Source: Tethya wilhelma
Taxonomy: Eukaryota > Porifera > Demospongiae > Tethyida > Tethyidae
Reading direction: 5' to 3'
NCBI GenBank assembly: GCA_964030475.1
Contig: CAXIPT010000008.1
Span: 3,906,568-3,970,567 of the forward strand
Length of the DNA stretch: 64,000 bases
Shown: positions 23,693 through 33,704 of the stretch, piece after piece
Layout: the number at the start of each line of letters is the position of its first letter
How positions within the stretch are numbered: the stretch's first letter is position 1
Position numbers and translations under genes: made by a program
The notes under the pieces: generated by a model
The model's input: only the letters and a program-made list of their open reading frames with translations
Databases searched by the model: none
What the model was told of the DNA's origin: nothing

Positions 23693-24730
23693 TGAATGGG
23701 TGAAGTAGAATGATAAAATTTTGTTAGGATGTACCGTTTTCCCTTTCTCCCAATGTTGGTTGGCTCTTGGATGTCTCCTCCCACACCAGAGGCATTAGGA
23801 GTCATGGAGGCTGAAATGGCTAAAGCAAGTTGCAACTGTTCATCTTCAATTTCCTGCAAATAACTACATCAACAAACATGAGGAGGAGGAAAAGAGAGAG
23901 TAGAAGAGAACAATGATTGAGTGTGCTTCAGTTTGACTACATGCAGTGAATTTACTTTTGTTCTAAATTCTGTCTCTTTCGTTTCTGTCTCCTCCTCCTT
24001 GGTGGCTCTTGTGGAGGAGGCATGCTGAAATCCTCATCATCTTCTTCCTTTATGGCTGCCTCCAGCTTCTTCTTCAGAGTGGGTAGAAGCTGCTGTTTTA
24101 ATTTCTTGGGCTTCGATGGTTGCTCTTCGGGTGAAATGTCTGAAGAAGTACTCGCATCTGTGTCGTTGTTTCGAATTAGTTTGAGAAGTTTGGCAGTACT
24201 TATTCCCTTCTGTCTTGCACAGCTCTTCATGTGGGCAAGCCTAGCCTGGAGAGCATTGTGACAACATGCATAACTTAGTATTAATTTTAGTGTCCATAGC
24301 ATAATATTATAGGACGTATCCTAACATGAATACACGTATGTTGTGTGACACTTACAGTTTGAGTGCTGAAAGACTTGTGGCAGATTGCACACACATGGGC
24401 GGCTGCTTCAGAGTCCTTTGCAGCTTTGGATTCTTCCTTTGTTCTTTCATCACAACACCTGTTGATGTGTTGCTCTCTCCGTGCAATGCTGAACCGTGTC
24501 AAATCTTTCTGACAAATATGACAGAAGAAATAGTCACCCAGACCCTCCTCCATGTTGCATGATGTCTGTGGCTCGACAGGAACATTCGAGGGTTCATTTT
24601 CAACGAGAGTTGGCAGTTCTTGTGTCTCTTTATCAGCTAGAGATGAAGAAGGGTGAGAGTTCTTGTCTGCTTCTCTCTTCCGCTTGAGTGAGAGCTTTGA
24701 ACGACCACTTTTTAGAGATTGAGAGTCCAT
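19579..24730 (-). CDS. SLX4: SLX4 structure-specific endonuclease scaffold
   Basis: A multi-exon gene from the ATG at 24730. Domains in order: two UBZ4 C2HC zinc fingers (YFFCHICQKDL...HINRCC in exon 1; HVCAICHKSF joined to ARLAHMKSCARQKG across intron 1), Lys/Arg-rich linkers, a UIM-like helix (EDEQLQLALAIS, about 23840), acidic segments, a BTB domain (SSFLSDVEIRTKSERVVPAHAVILAAR, about 22230-22320, continuing at 22020-22150), one long acidic exon (21893-20299) and a SAP-like MUS81-binding domain (MMKTPLLKKQCSRFGVKPL...YDYTHPMV). The C-terminus is the SLX1-binding helix domain (LELSLIHTRLKAAGLNV...LPNILDSL). I place the last exon at 19644-19579, encoding CITYTLPRH then a basic end, because human SLX4 has CITFTT at this point. 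SLX4 tethers SLX1, MUS81-EME1 and XPF-ERCC1 for crosslink repair and Holliday-junction resolution. Convergent with ST13. Confidence 0.92.
19647..19725. repeat. (TG)n microsatellite in the last SLX4 intron
   Basis: About 78 bp of pure TG. On the SLX4 strand it is (CA)n and directly abuts the proposed acceptor of the final exon at 19644. Confidence 0.97.
23650..23689. repeat. (GA)n microsatellite in SLX4 intron
   Basis: GAGA run flanked by GAGT repeats, between two SLX4 exons. Confidence 0.9.
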
Positions 24731-25015
24731 TTAGTTATGTACTTAAGTTAAAATATCTTTTTTTACTTATTATCAACACCAAGAGTAATTACATGCACAC
24801 ACACTCACGCAAATAATAACAAAGAAATTATTGACAATATTTTAAAAAGTGACTTGGTGACTTTTGGTCTAGTTTAGTGCAGTATATCTGTATAATAAAA
24901 GTAGAATAGAAACAGTTGTCCTGCTGCACTAAACCACTTTTGCTGATCTATTCTAAATAAAGCACACCAATGTGTTACTTACCTTTTAAAGCTAGTCTTC
25001 TGTGGTTGCAAACAG

Positions 25016-25225
25016 CTATCTGCTTGCAGCTTTCTTCTCCTGCTCCTGTTTCACTGCCTCGGCTATCTGTGTCTTGAATGCAATGGCTTGGTAATGGCCC
25101 TCAATAGCGTTCTTTCTGTGGATATCCTCAATCTCTGGAAACAACTTTCTTCTGTTGTAGAATCCCACTATGAACGCCAACAGAGAAGCTCCAAAGACTA
25201 CAGGAAAAACGGCAAGGCGCACCAT
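25016..25225 (-). CDS. Small single-pass membrane protein, 69 residues
   Basis: A single exon from the ATG at 25225; the frame extends a little further upstream only from a TTG. The N-terminus is a membrane helix (LAVFPVVFGASLLAFIVGF) followed by positive residues NRRK, then a charged helical part (EIEDIHRKNAIEGHYQ) ending in a Lys/Glu-rich KQEQEKKAASR. This architecture is typical of small inner-mitochondrial-membrane assembly factors such as the PET117/MITRAC type, but I cannot match it to a named family. It lies 286 bp upstream of the SLX4 start on the same strand. A consensus splice donor (AG-GTAAGT) occurs just after its stop, near 24982. Confidence 0.6.
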   Translation of the reverse strand: MVRLAVFPVVFGASLLAFIVGFYNRRKLFPEIEDIHRKNAIEGHYQAIAFKTQIAEAVKQEQEKKAASR

Positions 25226-25643
25226 TTCAGAGCTAGAGAAGTTTCGTTCCAACTGCTTCTAGTTTAGTTGCACTTTGACCTTTAATAATGGCAACATAAC
25301 TATAATTAAAAAAGAATGTTGGAAATCAATGATACTTCAATCATGCATGCATTGCTGGCAGCCAGCATGTCACAAAACTAATAGTAGATGTGCCTGGCAT
25401 TTGATGCATATCTATACATATCTTGGCATCAAAGCCATGCCCATGCATTTACAAAACTAAGACAAAATAGCTTACATAATGATTCCAGCAATTGTTTCAA
25501 TCACATTAGTCTATAAATTACAATAAAGGAAATAATATGATTACAAGAAAACATCCTTATAGCTAACTATCTAAATTGTTATACATGTACACAAATCTAT
25601 GTAAAAAAAAATAATTGGTTTCCATAAATTCATCGACTGAGAA
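25226..25643. other. Intergenic, nothing recognised
   Basis: AT-rich sequence between the small membrane protein and the first copy of the membrane-family array. No conserved segment was seen. Confidence 0.5.
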
Positions 25644-26212
25644 CTAAACTTTATTCATCTGTCCCTTCACTTCTACCACAAATTCTTTAGCATTCTCACA
25701 AAAATCAATCCTGATGACTCTGGGTGGCTTGCCATAACACAGTGTTGAATACACACCTTCCTTAACTTCAATCTGCAGTGAAGGTGGGTTTACAAGGCAT
25801 TTGCCATCAAATTCCGTATACAAACGTTGGCCTGTTTTCGATGTAGCTACTGCTTGAACAGTAGCAATTCGAATGTCACTAACATCAGAAAGAGAAATCA
25901 CTTCCATTTCAGTACCAGTGTAACAACATATACGAAAACTTTTTAAAACAAATTGACGAATTAGTAAGCTGTAAAGACCATATTTTACTAGCTACTACTC
26001 CACAGTAGGGTCCAGCACAACAGCAAAACAACCCACATGGTAGACAAAATAAAGTCATACTCAACGCGAAACCATTACTAAACTGTGTATTCGATACATA
26101 AGTTTTCAAGGCTTCTTTAAAACATTTTCCTTCAAAAAGAATATCTTCATGACTGGACTGATTGCTGGACTGAGGCTGTGTTGTTATTCACTTCATTGAA
26201 TCTACTAGCCAT
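25644..26212 (-). pseudogene. Membrane/PH-like family copy A, decayed
   Basis: It aligns along its length with intact copy B (27240-27854): MASRFNEV at the start, DILFEGKCFKEALKTYV, CLPCGLFCCCAGPYC, SKIWSLQLTNSSICFK, MEVISLSDVSDIRI, IQ(I/V)EVKEGVYSTLC and FCENAKEFVVEVKGQMNKV at the end. Two frame breaks disrupt it. One, near 26150, turns the N-terminal frame into a stop (TGA in CAGTCATGAAG). The second, near 25927, loses about two to three codons after KKFSY. Neither break can be an intron by size. It is most simply a recent pseudogene. Confidence 0.72.
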
Positions 26213-27239
26213 GAGTCTTGCCTTAGAGATGAAATACTTTTTGTTATAGTCTGTGTCTTAGTGATCATTAAGTACGGTTTCTGTCGTAATTATTGTAACA
26301 TTAATTCCTTTTTATATTATAAGAGATAAATCTTGTATATTGATTCACAGTTTAAGTTGTAGCAAAGTATGAATGCAATCATCATATAAAGTTTTAAATT
26401 TTAATATTATTGTCCGAGTTGCTGTCAATAGTATCACATTCTAACTTTCCAATGCAAACAAAATAAATTTAAGGAACTGCCATAACAACCAGTCAGACAA
26501 AATTTGAATAACAATATTATTAGAGTAATTATTATAAAATGTGTTGAAAAAAACTTTACGCATCACCAATGGTCATATCAACTACTGAATTTTGTTGGCC
26601 AAGAATAGCTTATTTAAAATGATATCTTCACGTTTGAAGATCAGCACTGATGGATAACTCTGAGTGGTTCAATCCTGCAGTGCATGATTATAAACTTAGC
26701 CTTAAAAGGTACAGGCTATTGTGAAACTTTATTGATATATAACCCCAAATTGGCGGTGGTATGTCAGATAATGTCTACTTAGGACGGTTAGTATAATGCT
26801 GTGTACTATACAAACTACAGAGGTGTAAAACTCAAAAGATACACCTAAGAAAATAAACAGTGTAGGAATACATGGTATATATAAGCATGGCACTGCCCAT
26901 TGATTTGTTTATTTAAATGAAATTTTGCTACTTCTTTTTTTACACAAAGTCAGCAGACTTTTATGATGAGCAAATGATATAATTTATTGAATAATAATGG
27001 ATGCATATCTTAAGCAAAAACCATAAATTCAATGAGACCATGAATAATTATTTCTAAGACAATCAAGACGTACATTTGCCATTAATAATTCTGACTCAAC
27101 ATAACAGCAATTGTTTATTCAAATCCACACAATCATTGGTCTAACTACAGTATAAAGATGATCACAAAACAATGTTCTTATATTATAATATTATAATAAT
27201 TATTTATTATTGTTATGCAAATTAATTTTATTCAACTAA
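26213..27239. other. Intergenic with a displaced copy of the array's upstream module
   Basis: Positions about 26540-26870 repeat the 5' flank of copy E (33715-34110): ACTACTGAATTTTGTTGGCCAAGAAT, then CTGAGTGGTTCAATC and ACTTAGCCTTAAAAGGTAC. No gene copy lies directly downstream of it, so a duplication end or gene loss is implied. The rest is AT-rich and unassigned. Confidence 0.6.
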
Positions 27240-27854
27240 CTAAACTTTATTCAGCTGTCCCTTCACCTCTTCCACAAACTCATCAGCATTTTCGCAAAAA
27301 TCAACCTGGATGACTGTGGGTAGGTTGCCGCAACACAGCGTTGAATACACACCTTCCTTAACTTCAATCTGTATTGACGCTGGTGATACAATACGTTGAC
27401 CATCATATTGTCGACATGAATATGGCAAGCATCTGTTGCCTAACCAAATATCTACTGGTGGTGAACTAACAGGTCGAATCTCGCTAATATCAGAAAGAGC
27501 AAGAACTTCCATTGCAGTACACGTGTCAAAGCAGGGATATCGATAAGAAAGTTCCTTAAAACGAATTGAGGAAGTAGTAAGCTGCAAAGACCAGATTTTA
27601 CCGGCCACTACTGCACAACAGGGTCCAGCACATAAACACAACAGCCCACATGGTATGCAGATTATAGACAAACACAAGTAGTTACCACTAGTTGTGTATC
27701 TGTTGGATATATACTTTTTCAGGGCTTTTTTTAAACATTTTCCTTCAAAAAGAATTTCCTCCGACTGATTGCCGTTCTCACAAATTGCAGTTGGTTTTAC
27801 TGGTGCTTGGAACTGAGGCTGCGAGGTTATCACATCATCAAAACTACTAGCCAT
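27240..27854 (-). CDS. Uncharacterised membrane protein with PH-like C-terminal domain, copy B
   Basis: A single-exon gene of 204 residues from the ATG at 27854. A polar N-terminus leads to ILFEGKCLKKALKKYI, then a Cys-rich hydrophobic segment (LCLSIICIPCGLLCLCAGPC), then WSLQLTTSSIRFKELSY, LSDISEIRP and a final helix VDFCENADEFVEEVKGQLNKV. The pattern (membrane hairpin, W-x-L-Q-L-T-N/T, a short strand block, P/S-L-S-(D/E)-(I/V), last amphipathic helix) resembles PH/GRAM-like folds attached to membranes, but that is a shape argument. Copies A and B share the Cys-rich segment, while C, D and E carry a longer aliphatic hairpin, so the array has two subtypes. Confidence 0.75.
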   Translation of the reverse strand: MASSFDDVITSQPQFQAPVKPTAICENGNQSEEILFEGKCLKKALKKYISNRYTTSGNYLCLSIICIPCGLLCLCAGPCCAVVAGKIWSLQLTTSSIRFKELSYRYPCFDTCTAMEVLALSDISEIRPVSSPPVDIWLGNRCLPYSCRQYDGQRIVSPASIQIEVKEGVYSTLCCGNLPTVIQVDFCENADEFVEEVKGQLNKV

Positions 27855-29640
27855 GAGAGTCTCTATTAATATATATAGTATTATGATATTATAGTCCGGT
27901 AATTTTTGAATTCAGTGATCGACAGATACTGTAATATAGTTTGAACTGCAACGATCCTTTTAAAACAATAAAATTTGCATGTTAATTGATTCACAGTTTT
28001 TGTTGAAACTATAAGAATAATAATTTTTGCAATTCATACCAAAAGCTTAAGTCATTCTATAATACTGCTCAGACCAGATTTATCATTTCTAACAAACTAA
28101 TATAAACAGAAAATTGAAGGTGAAGGGTTTATGCAGGTGTCATAACAAAACTCACAGTCAAAAAAACAACTTACAATTGTGCAATCTGGTCACAAATTCC
28201 GTATGACAAATTGGGCATTACATTAACGAACCGTGTCATACACATGACTCAAAGTAACTGCATGATTAAAAGCCAAACTTATAACAAGATCAAGGGCTTT
28301 AATGGTGGTGTGTTACACGGAATGAAACGAATAATTGATAGTCACATGCACAATTATAAATTCATCATATCATTAAATAATTTGTCATGTCAGGGAGAAC
28401 ACGTTGGTCATGCATATGCATCTTGTAGGTCATGCCATTAGACCTTGAGATCTAGATCTGGTTTAGATTTTCCAATGAGCTTTCTTAGTACACACTATGC
28501 ATACTATTCATATACACTGGTTGACTTAATTCTATAATATTATGCAGACACCTGAGGTAAGTGAGGTTCACATGTGCACATAATTATCAGCTATAGCACA
28601 CATCGCCTAGCTCGTTGATCAACCCCAGCTTCGAATTAATATTCATGCCAGAAGGTGGGGTGCATGCACACAATGTACAGTAAAGCCTACAATAGGAATT
28701 GATTAAAGAAAATACAATGATATAAAGGAGAGTTATAATATTATAGAGCTATATAATCACAACATAAAGAGGTGATACAGTTCTTTAATATCAAGTGTAG
28801 ATCCAGAAAGACAAAGGCATTGCAATAGTCGCCAACATTGAAATCATTAATTTATAGGTTATAATGTAACAAAGTACATTTTGATTTGTAGTCATAAACC
28901 AATTAATAACAGAGAGCACATTGACTAGCTTTAATATCCCTTCTATACTATCTGACAGGAGGGAGTCTGGTAAGTGATAACAAGGCTACACACATCAGTT
29001 GGCATAGCTAAAAAGAAAACTGAACGTCTACAAACTGCAAGTGAAAGATAGCGAATAACTAAGGCTTAAATTTTTTTATGGCTATATTAAATTTTAGGCC
29101 TTGCTGCTGTCATGCTTTTGTTAGTAATTGGATAATATTATTATTATTATTGTAATAACTTCAGGTCTAAAAAGAAAAGATAGGTTTGATTGGTAAGGAG
29201 TACATACAATAGTCTTTCTTATACCATAAAAATATAGGTTATTGACTAATGAACTCGAGATATTCGACTCAGACTATATAGCCGTGTTTTCCTGGCCAAT
29301 GATTACTGCTGTTATGCATTCAACTGTTTAATTCATTAAACATGCAATTTTAATATTAAAATGTTTATGAGAACTGTATCTGTAAAGTGATTACTCAATG
29401 CAATATTATGGTGATCAACAAAATTATATAATAGTTGCATACTTAGTAATTCATGATAGCTAGAGTACAAGCATAAGCACAACATTCAAACTATTATATA
29501 GCATTATCAAACAATTAAATAACAAAGTATTATTAAGTCAATTCTAGCCTAGATGATACAGTATCTACAGTTCCAGCTAAAACCCAATATATATATCAAT
29601 GAAACTGAGAGATCTTAATTATAACAAACTGAGATACAAT
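27855..29640. other. Intergenic, 1.8 kb, AT-rich
   Basis: No coding segment or hairpin was recognised beyond simple AT texture. The open frame at 28211-28441 has no conserved features. Confidence 0.45.
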
Positions 29641-30297
29641 TCACTCTAAACTTTCCATTTGTTGCTTTACAGCTTGAACGAATTCAGTAGCATTTTCACA
29701 GAAGCGAATTTTGACAACGGTAATGTAGGGGTGTATATCTGGCCCATAATTAGGTGAAAATTCCATATAAAATGATGTTGGGCTCTTAAACTTTCTACCC
29801 ATACCAATACGACAGCATAACACACGATAGTTTTTAGCACTAGTTGTACCATCAGTTTTTAGTAGAATGTTCCGTACTTCAGTAAGAGGAACACGTCTTT
29901 CGATTCTAGTGCGAACGATTCTAGTGCGAAAATATTTATATTCGTGCAAAGTGTAGACTATATGCCTATTTGTGAGTTGAAGCTTCCACCGATTGCAAAT
30001 TTTTGGTGCAATACGCTTTCCATGGCACTTGTTCAACCAAGGTAATATGCAAATCAATGGTAATAATAGCAATGGTAAAAACGATGAAAATATAAAAATA
30101 AGACATCCAAGCAAAACGAAATAGATAGTATATTCTGTTATGATATCTGTACGTTGCCAATTATTTATAATGTAATCTTTCAAATCGTCATAACTGCATT
30201 TTCCTTCAAGTAGTACCTTCTCTTCAGAATCATAACGTCGAGATGAAGATGCCTCACTGGGCTGTACAACAACTGATGTTAGGTTTGTGCTTGCCAT
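29641..30297 (-). CDS. Uncharacterised membrane protein with PH-like C-terminal domain, copy C
   Basis: Single exon, 218 residues, ATG at 30297. MASTNLTSVVVQPSE opens the protein, as in copy D. Then KVLLEGKCSYDDLKDYI, a long membrane hairpin (IYFVLLGCLIFIFSSFLPLL and LPLICILPWL), RWKLQLTNRHIVYT, VPLTEVRNILL and a terminal helix FCENATEFVQAVKQQMESLE. Lys/Arg residues after the hairpin suggest that both ends face the cytosol. The role is unknown. Its 5' flank (about 30380-30590) matches that of copy D block by block, so the duplication unit included the promoter. Confidence 0.75.
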   Translation of the reverse strand: MASTNLTSVVVQPSEASSSRRYDSEEKVLLEGKCSYDDLKDYIINNWQRTDIITEYTIYFVLLGCLIFIFSSFLPLLLLPLICILPWLNKCHGKRIAPKICNRWKLQLTNRHIVYTLHEYKYFRTRIVRTRIERRVPLTEVRNILLKTDGTTSAKNYRVLCCRIGMGRKFKSPTSFYMEFSPNYGPDIHPYITVVKIRFCENATEFVQAVKQQMESLE

Positions 30298-30755
30298 ATT
30301 TGTATCTTCAGGCTAATTAAAGACCGTGCTACAACAACTATATTTTACTGACTAGCTGTAGCTTTGACTTCAATTAAATAGCCTTAAAAGGTTGCTATTA
30401 TGAAACCTATGGCGCATTTTTGACTTAGCTATAGTCCAAACATGAAAGTGAGACCATTATGGTGGTGGTACGTATACACTCGTAAAGTTAACTGATGGTT
30501 GAATAACTTTCTTTTGATGCTGCATACTAGAACATTTATTGGAGGTGCAAAATTCTAAAGAGATACCCAGATTTTGATACTATGAAATAAAAATACAATG
30601 ATAATTTACACTTTGACACAAATTGCAGCCAGCTGCCAAAAATAAGCAGTCCTGATTGATAGGAATGGACAGCCTGTGTTGTAAAAGGCAATGAAACAAG
30701 GTTGTGTGTTTCAATTTCAGCACTTTAACTTCATTTCCGGAGAGGATGTAGCTTA

Positions 30756-30963
30756 CTAAAGTGTAAAAATATAATATTAAAATTATTATGTAAAAAATAT
30801 AATATTAATATTGTTAATTAACTTTTAACATCTGCCCGGGTGATAGTCAATTTAAAAACTAACTATGACTATCACCCAGGCAGATGTTAAAAGTTAATTA
30901 ACAATATTAATATTATATTTTTACACTTTAGACTTTTGCTAGTCATAGTTAGTTTTTTAAATT
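30756..30963. repeat. Nested inverted repeats (interleaved A-B-A'-B')
   Basis: Arm A at 30790-30848 is the reverse complement of 30867-30924 with one mismatch and one indel (58-59 bp). Segment B at 30849-30870 is the reverse complement of 30941-30963. A shorter partner of A (CTAAAGTGTAAAAATATAAT) sits at 30756-30775. The two pairs interleave, so they cannot form one simple hairpin. No coding capacity. Confidence 0.85.
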
Positions 30964-31081
30964 AATCAGTAGTAATTATAAGAGCATTCGACCAGCTAGA
31001 CCATAGTAACAGTAATTGAGCTAGCTGACTCTAGAGCTTGACATTTCACTCACACATATAGCAACTTTTATAAGATAAATG

Positions 31082-31084
<3 letters not shown>

Positions 31085-31141
<57 letters not shown>
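31085..31141. repeat. (CT)n microsatellite
   Basis: A pure CT run immediately upstream of the stray polymerase exon. Confidence 0.97.
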
Positions 31142-31144
<3 letters not shown>

Positions 31145-31145
31145 G

Positions 31146-31232
31146 TGACTCTCGAGCACTGTTTGCTCTCTTCATAATGCACACAAAGAAGGCTCACCTG
31201 TTTGTCTTGGACAGAGTGAGGACCAACCAGAT
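31146..31232 (+). pseudogene. POLE: Orphan exon fragment of DNA polymerase epsilon catalytic subunit (POLE)
   Basis: After a TCTGCAG acceptor the frame reads DSRALFALFIMHTKKAHLFV then LDRVRTNQ, and stops at the ambiguous base 31233. The C-terminal half of POLE has HKALFGIF...VFVLDTVRSNQM at the corresponding place, a clear match in spacing and residues. No other POLE exon was found in the window. It is either a transposed exon or, more likely given the N, a short mis-joined assembly piece. Confidence 0.7.
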
Positions 31233-31495
31233 NAATTAGTTATTAAACCAACCACTGCACATACACATGTGGTATTACTGTACCACACTTATAATAATAT
31301 ATATACAGCCGGACACAAATATTATTATTATTATTATTATTATAATTGCAAAAAGTGTGACATATACAGCCAGTAAAATTAATGCTAATGTTATTGTAAT
31401 AAGATATAAAGCAAATAAGGTAATAGAATAATTATAGTAACTAGAAAATTACCTCCATGTGCATAATTATATTAAGTCAGTTGAGTTCTAGGTTA

Positions 31496-32138
31496 TTAAT
31501 TTTTTAAACTCTCCATTTGCTGTTTTACAGCTTGCACAAATTCAGTAGCATTTTCACAGAAGCCAATGTTAATGTTAATGCTACGATAAACTGGGTGGGA
31601 ATATTGATTGGGTGAAACTTCTACATCAAATAGATGTTGGGCTGGCAAACTTTTCACCCACACCACAATGATAGCATAACATACGGCAGTATTTAGCACT
31701 AATCACATCGCTAGTTTTCAGTTGAATTTTCCGAACATCAGTGAGAGGAATCCGTCTTTCAATATTGTAGTCTGCATCTGATCATCAATAATATTGTGAA
31801 CACAGTGCAGACAAAATGCTTATTTGTGAGTTGAACCTTCCATCGTCGGTAAATGTCTTTTGCAATGAACTTTCCAATGCAAGTGTATAATGGAATTAAA
31901 CAGAGTATTGGAAATGTTAAGAATGTTGTAAAAATCACAATTGGAATGGCAAGCATTAAATACAGCAATAATTATAATCATGTCTAACACACAGTCTAAC
32001 TATAGACCAAATGTATTTTTTCAAAGTATCGTAACAGCATTTTCTTTCAAATAGTAGCCTCTCTTCAGAATCATAACCGTGAGATGAAGATACTTCATTG
32101 GGTTGTACAACAACAGAAGTTAGGTCTGTGCTTGCCAT
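31496..32138 (-). pseudogene. Membrane/PH-like family copy D, decayed
   Basis: It starts MASTDLTSVVVQPNE and keeps RLLFERKCCYDTLKKYI, then shifts frame near 31970 before MLYLMLAIPIVIFTTF, RRWKVQLTNKHFVCTVF, and shifts again before the conserved end NIGFCENATEFVQAVKQQ. At least two frame breaks separate these blocks, and intron-sized gaps do not exist. Closest to copy C by protein and 5' flank. Probably a pseudogene. Confidence 0.72.
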
Positions 32139-32677
32139 AATGTATAGTACTGCCAGTTATACTTTACTAGCTCTGATCGTAAGTTCAGTCTTTAAATAGC
32201 CTTAAAAATGGTACTATTGTGAAACTTGTATGATGTATTTGTGACTTAATAGTCCAAACATGAAACTATAATAATTATTATGGTGGTGGTATGCATACAC
32301 TCATATTAGGCAGCTGCAGGTTCACAATGGCAACTTACGGTTGAATAACTTTATTTCGGTGCTGCATACTAGAACATTTACTGGAGGTGTAAAACTCCAA
32401 AGAAATACCCAAATTTTGACAATTTATACTTTGACATGATAGCAAGTGATTTTAAGAAAAAAATAAGTGGGATTATAAGGCTTTGATACAAAATTATAAG
32501 TACGCATGTCATATGTGCTGAAATTGTTACTACCTGATTCATTACTGTTTTATAGTACTATGCATATACCCATTCCTACACTGCTTATTTTTAAATGAAA
32601 TTTTTGCTACTTACTTTTCAACACCATAAAACTGCAAAATAATTTTTATGATTTTTTTACATCTAAACTTGCAAAAT

Positions 32678-32790
32678 GTATTAACTAGTTTTTAAATAAA
32701 TTAACCCCTTTTAGAAATTGAAGAAGATCAAAGGTCACAATAAACAACCAAAACGAAAGCGAGGAATCTGTAATCGCAGTTAAGACTGAG
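32678..32790 (+). repeat. Displaced duplicate of the SH3 adaptor gene's 5' end
   Basis: ATTAACCCCTTT, AAGAAGATCAAAGGTC, CAATAAACAAC and GAAAGCGAGGA..CTGTAATCGCAG occur here in the same order as at 34879-34989, immediately before the ATG of the SH3D19-like gene. Similarity ends at the equivalent of the start codon. Confidence 0.8.
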
Positions 32791-33104
32791 TTAATTATAA
32801 TAATTATATCTTTGTGAAAAGGAAACAAACAAATTAAAAACTTGGCATCCAAGCAATCCATAACTGATTTTATCACTCTAATTGAATGTGAAGTTATCAT
32901 ATAAATCTTTAATAGCACATTTATTCAAGACAGAGACATGCATAGTTATTACAGCATTAATTTTTATTGAACTAATTTATAATAATATCATTATTTTCTG
33001 AGGCAATTAATTGAGTAATAAAGAGTTACTGTAATAAGTAGCTAGAATGTACATTACATTAACTGAGAGCCTTAAAACTTGTAGCAAATTGACCGTGATA
33101 CAAT

Positions 33105-33704
33105 TCACTTTAAGTTCAAGCTCTCCATTTGCTGCTTGACAGCTTGCACGAATTCAGTAGCATTCTTACAGAAGTTAATTTGAAAAATGGGGTACGGAAT
33201 AGAAAAATAGGTACGTGACACATGTATATCAAATGATGCCACAATATCACTGCTTAGTTGAATCTTCTGTACTTCGGAAAGAGGAATACATGTTTCCATT
33301 TCTGTCCACAACCGAAAGTACCGATCATTGATAATTCTGAACACAGTGCAGATTATCTGCTTATTTGTGAGTTGAAGCTTCCACTGTTCGCATACTTTTT
33401 GTGCAACATGTTCTCCAGTGTACACATAACACAGTGGCATTATACAAAATACTGGTATTGTTAGCAGTGGTAAAGTAAGACATGCAATTAACACAAAAAG
33501 TAGCAAATACAATTTAGAAATATATTCATAATCCTTAAAAGTTATCCAATTACTTGAGCTGTAACTTTTCAAAGCACCATAGCAGCACTTCCCTTCAAAT
33601 AGTAGTCTCTCTTCGGGGGGATCAGTATCACAACCTTCAAGTAGTGAAGCCAATGGTTCATTGGATTGTACAACAATTGATGTCAGGTCTGCACTAATCG
33701 CCAT
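33105..33704 (-). CDS. Uncharacterised membrane protein with PH-like C-terminal domain, copy E
   Basis: Single exon, 199 residues from the ATG at 33704; the frame extends upstream only from a TTG. MAISADLTSIVVQSNE opens it, then RLLFEGKCCYGALKSY, a hydrophobic hairpin (LYLLLFVLIACLTLPLLTIP), EQWKLQLTNKQIICTVF, IPLSEVQKIQL and a final NFCKNATEFVQAVKQQ helix. Intact like B and C. It lies nearest to the SH3 adaptor gene, whose promoter has a degraded duplicate on the other side of it. Confidence 0.75.
   Translation of the reverse strand: MAISADLTSIVVQSNEPLASLLEGCDTDPPEERLLFEGKCCYGALKSYSSSNWITFKDYEYISKLYLLLFVLIACLTLPLLTIPVFCIMPLCYVYTGEHVAQKVCEQWKLQLTNKQIICTVFRIINDRYFRLWTEMETCIPLSEVQKIQLSSDIVASFDIHVSRTYFSIPYPIFQINFCKNATEFVQAVKQQMESLNLK

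Noticed and set aside
25644..26109. Copy A frame breaks explained as introns
   Set aside because: The sequences that would have to be removed are far too short for introns (the longest GT-AG candidate is about 35 bp), and intact copies are single-exon.
28211..28441. 76-codon plus-strand frame in the 27.9-29.6 kb gap
   Set aside because: No conserved feature and no paralogue in the window; length is within chance expectation for the gap.
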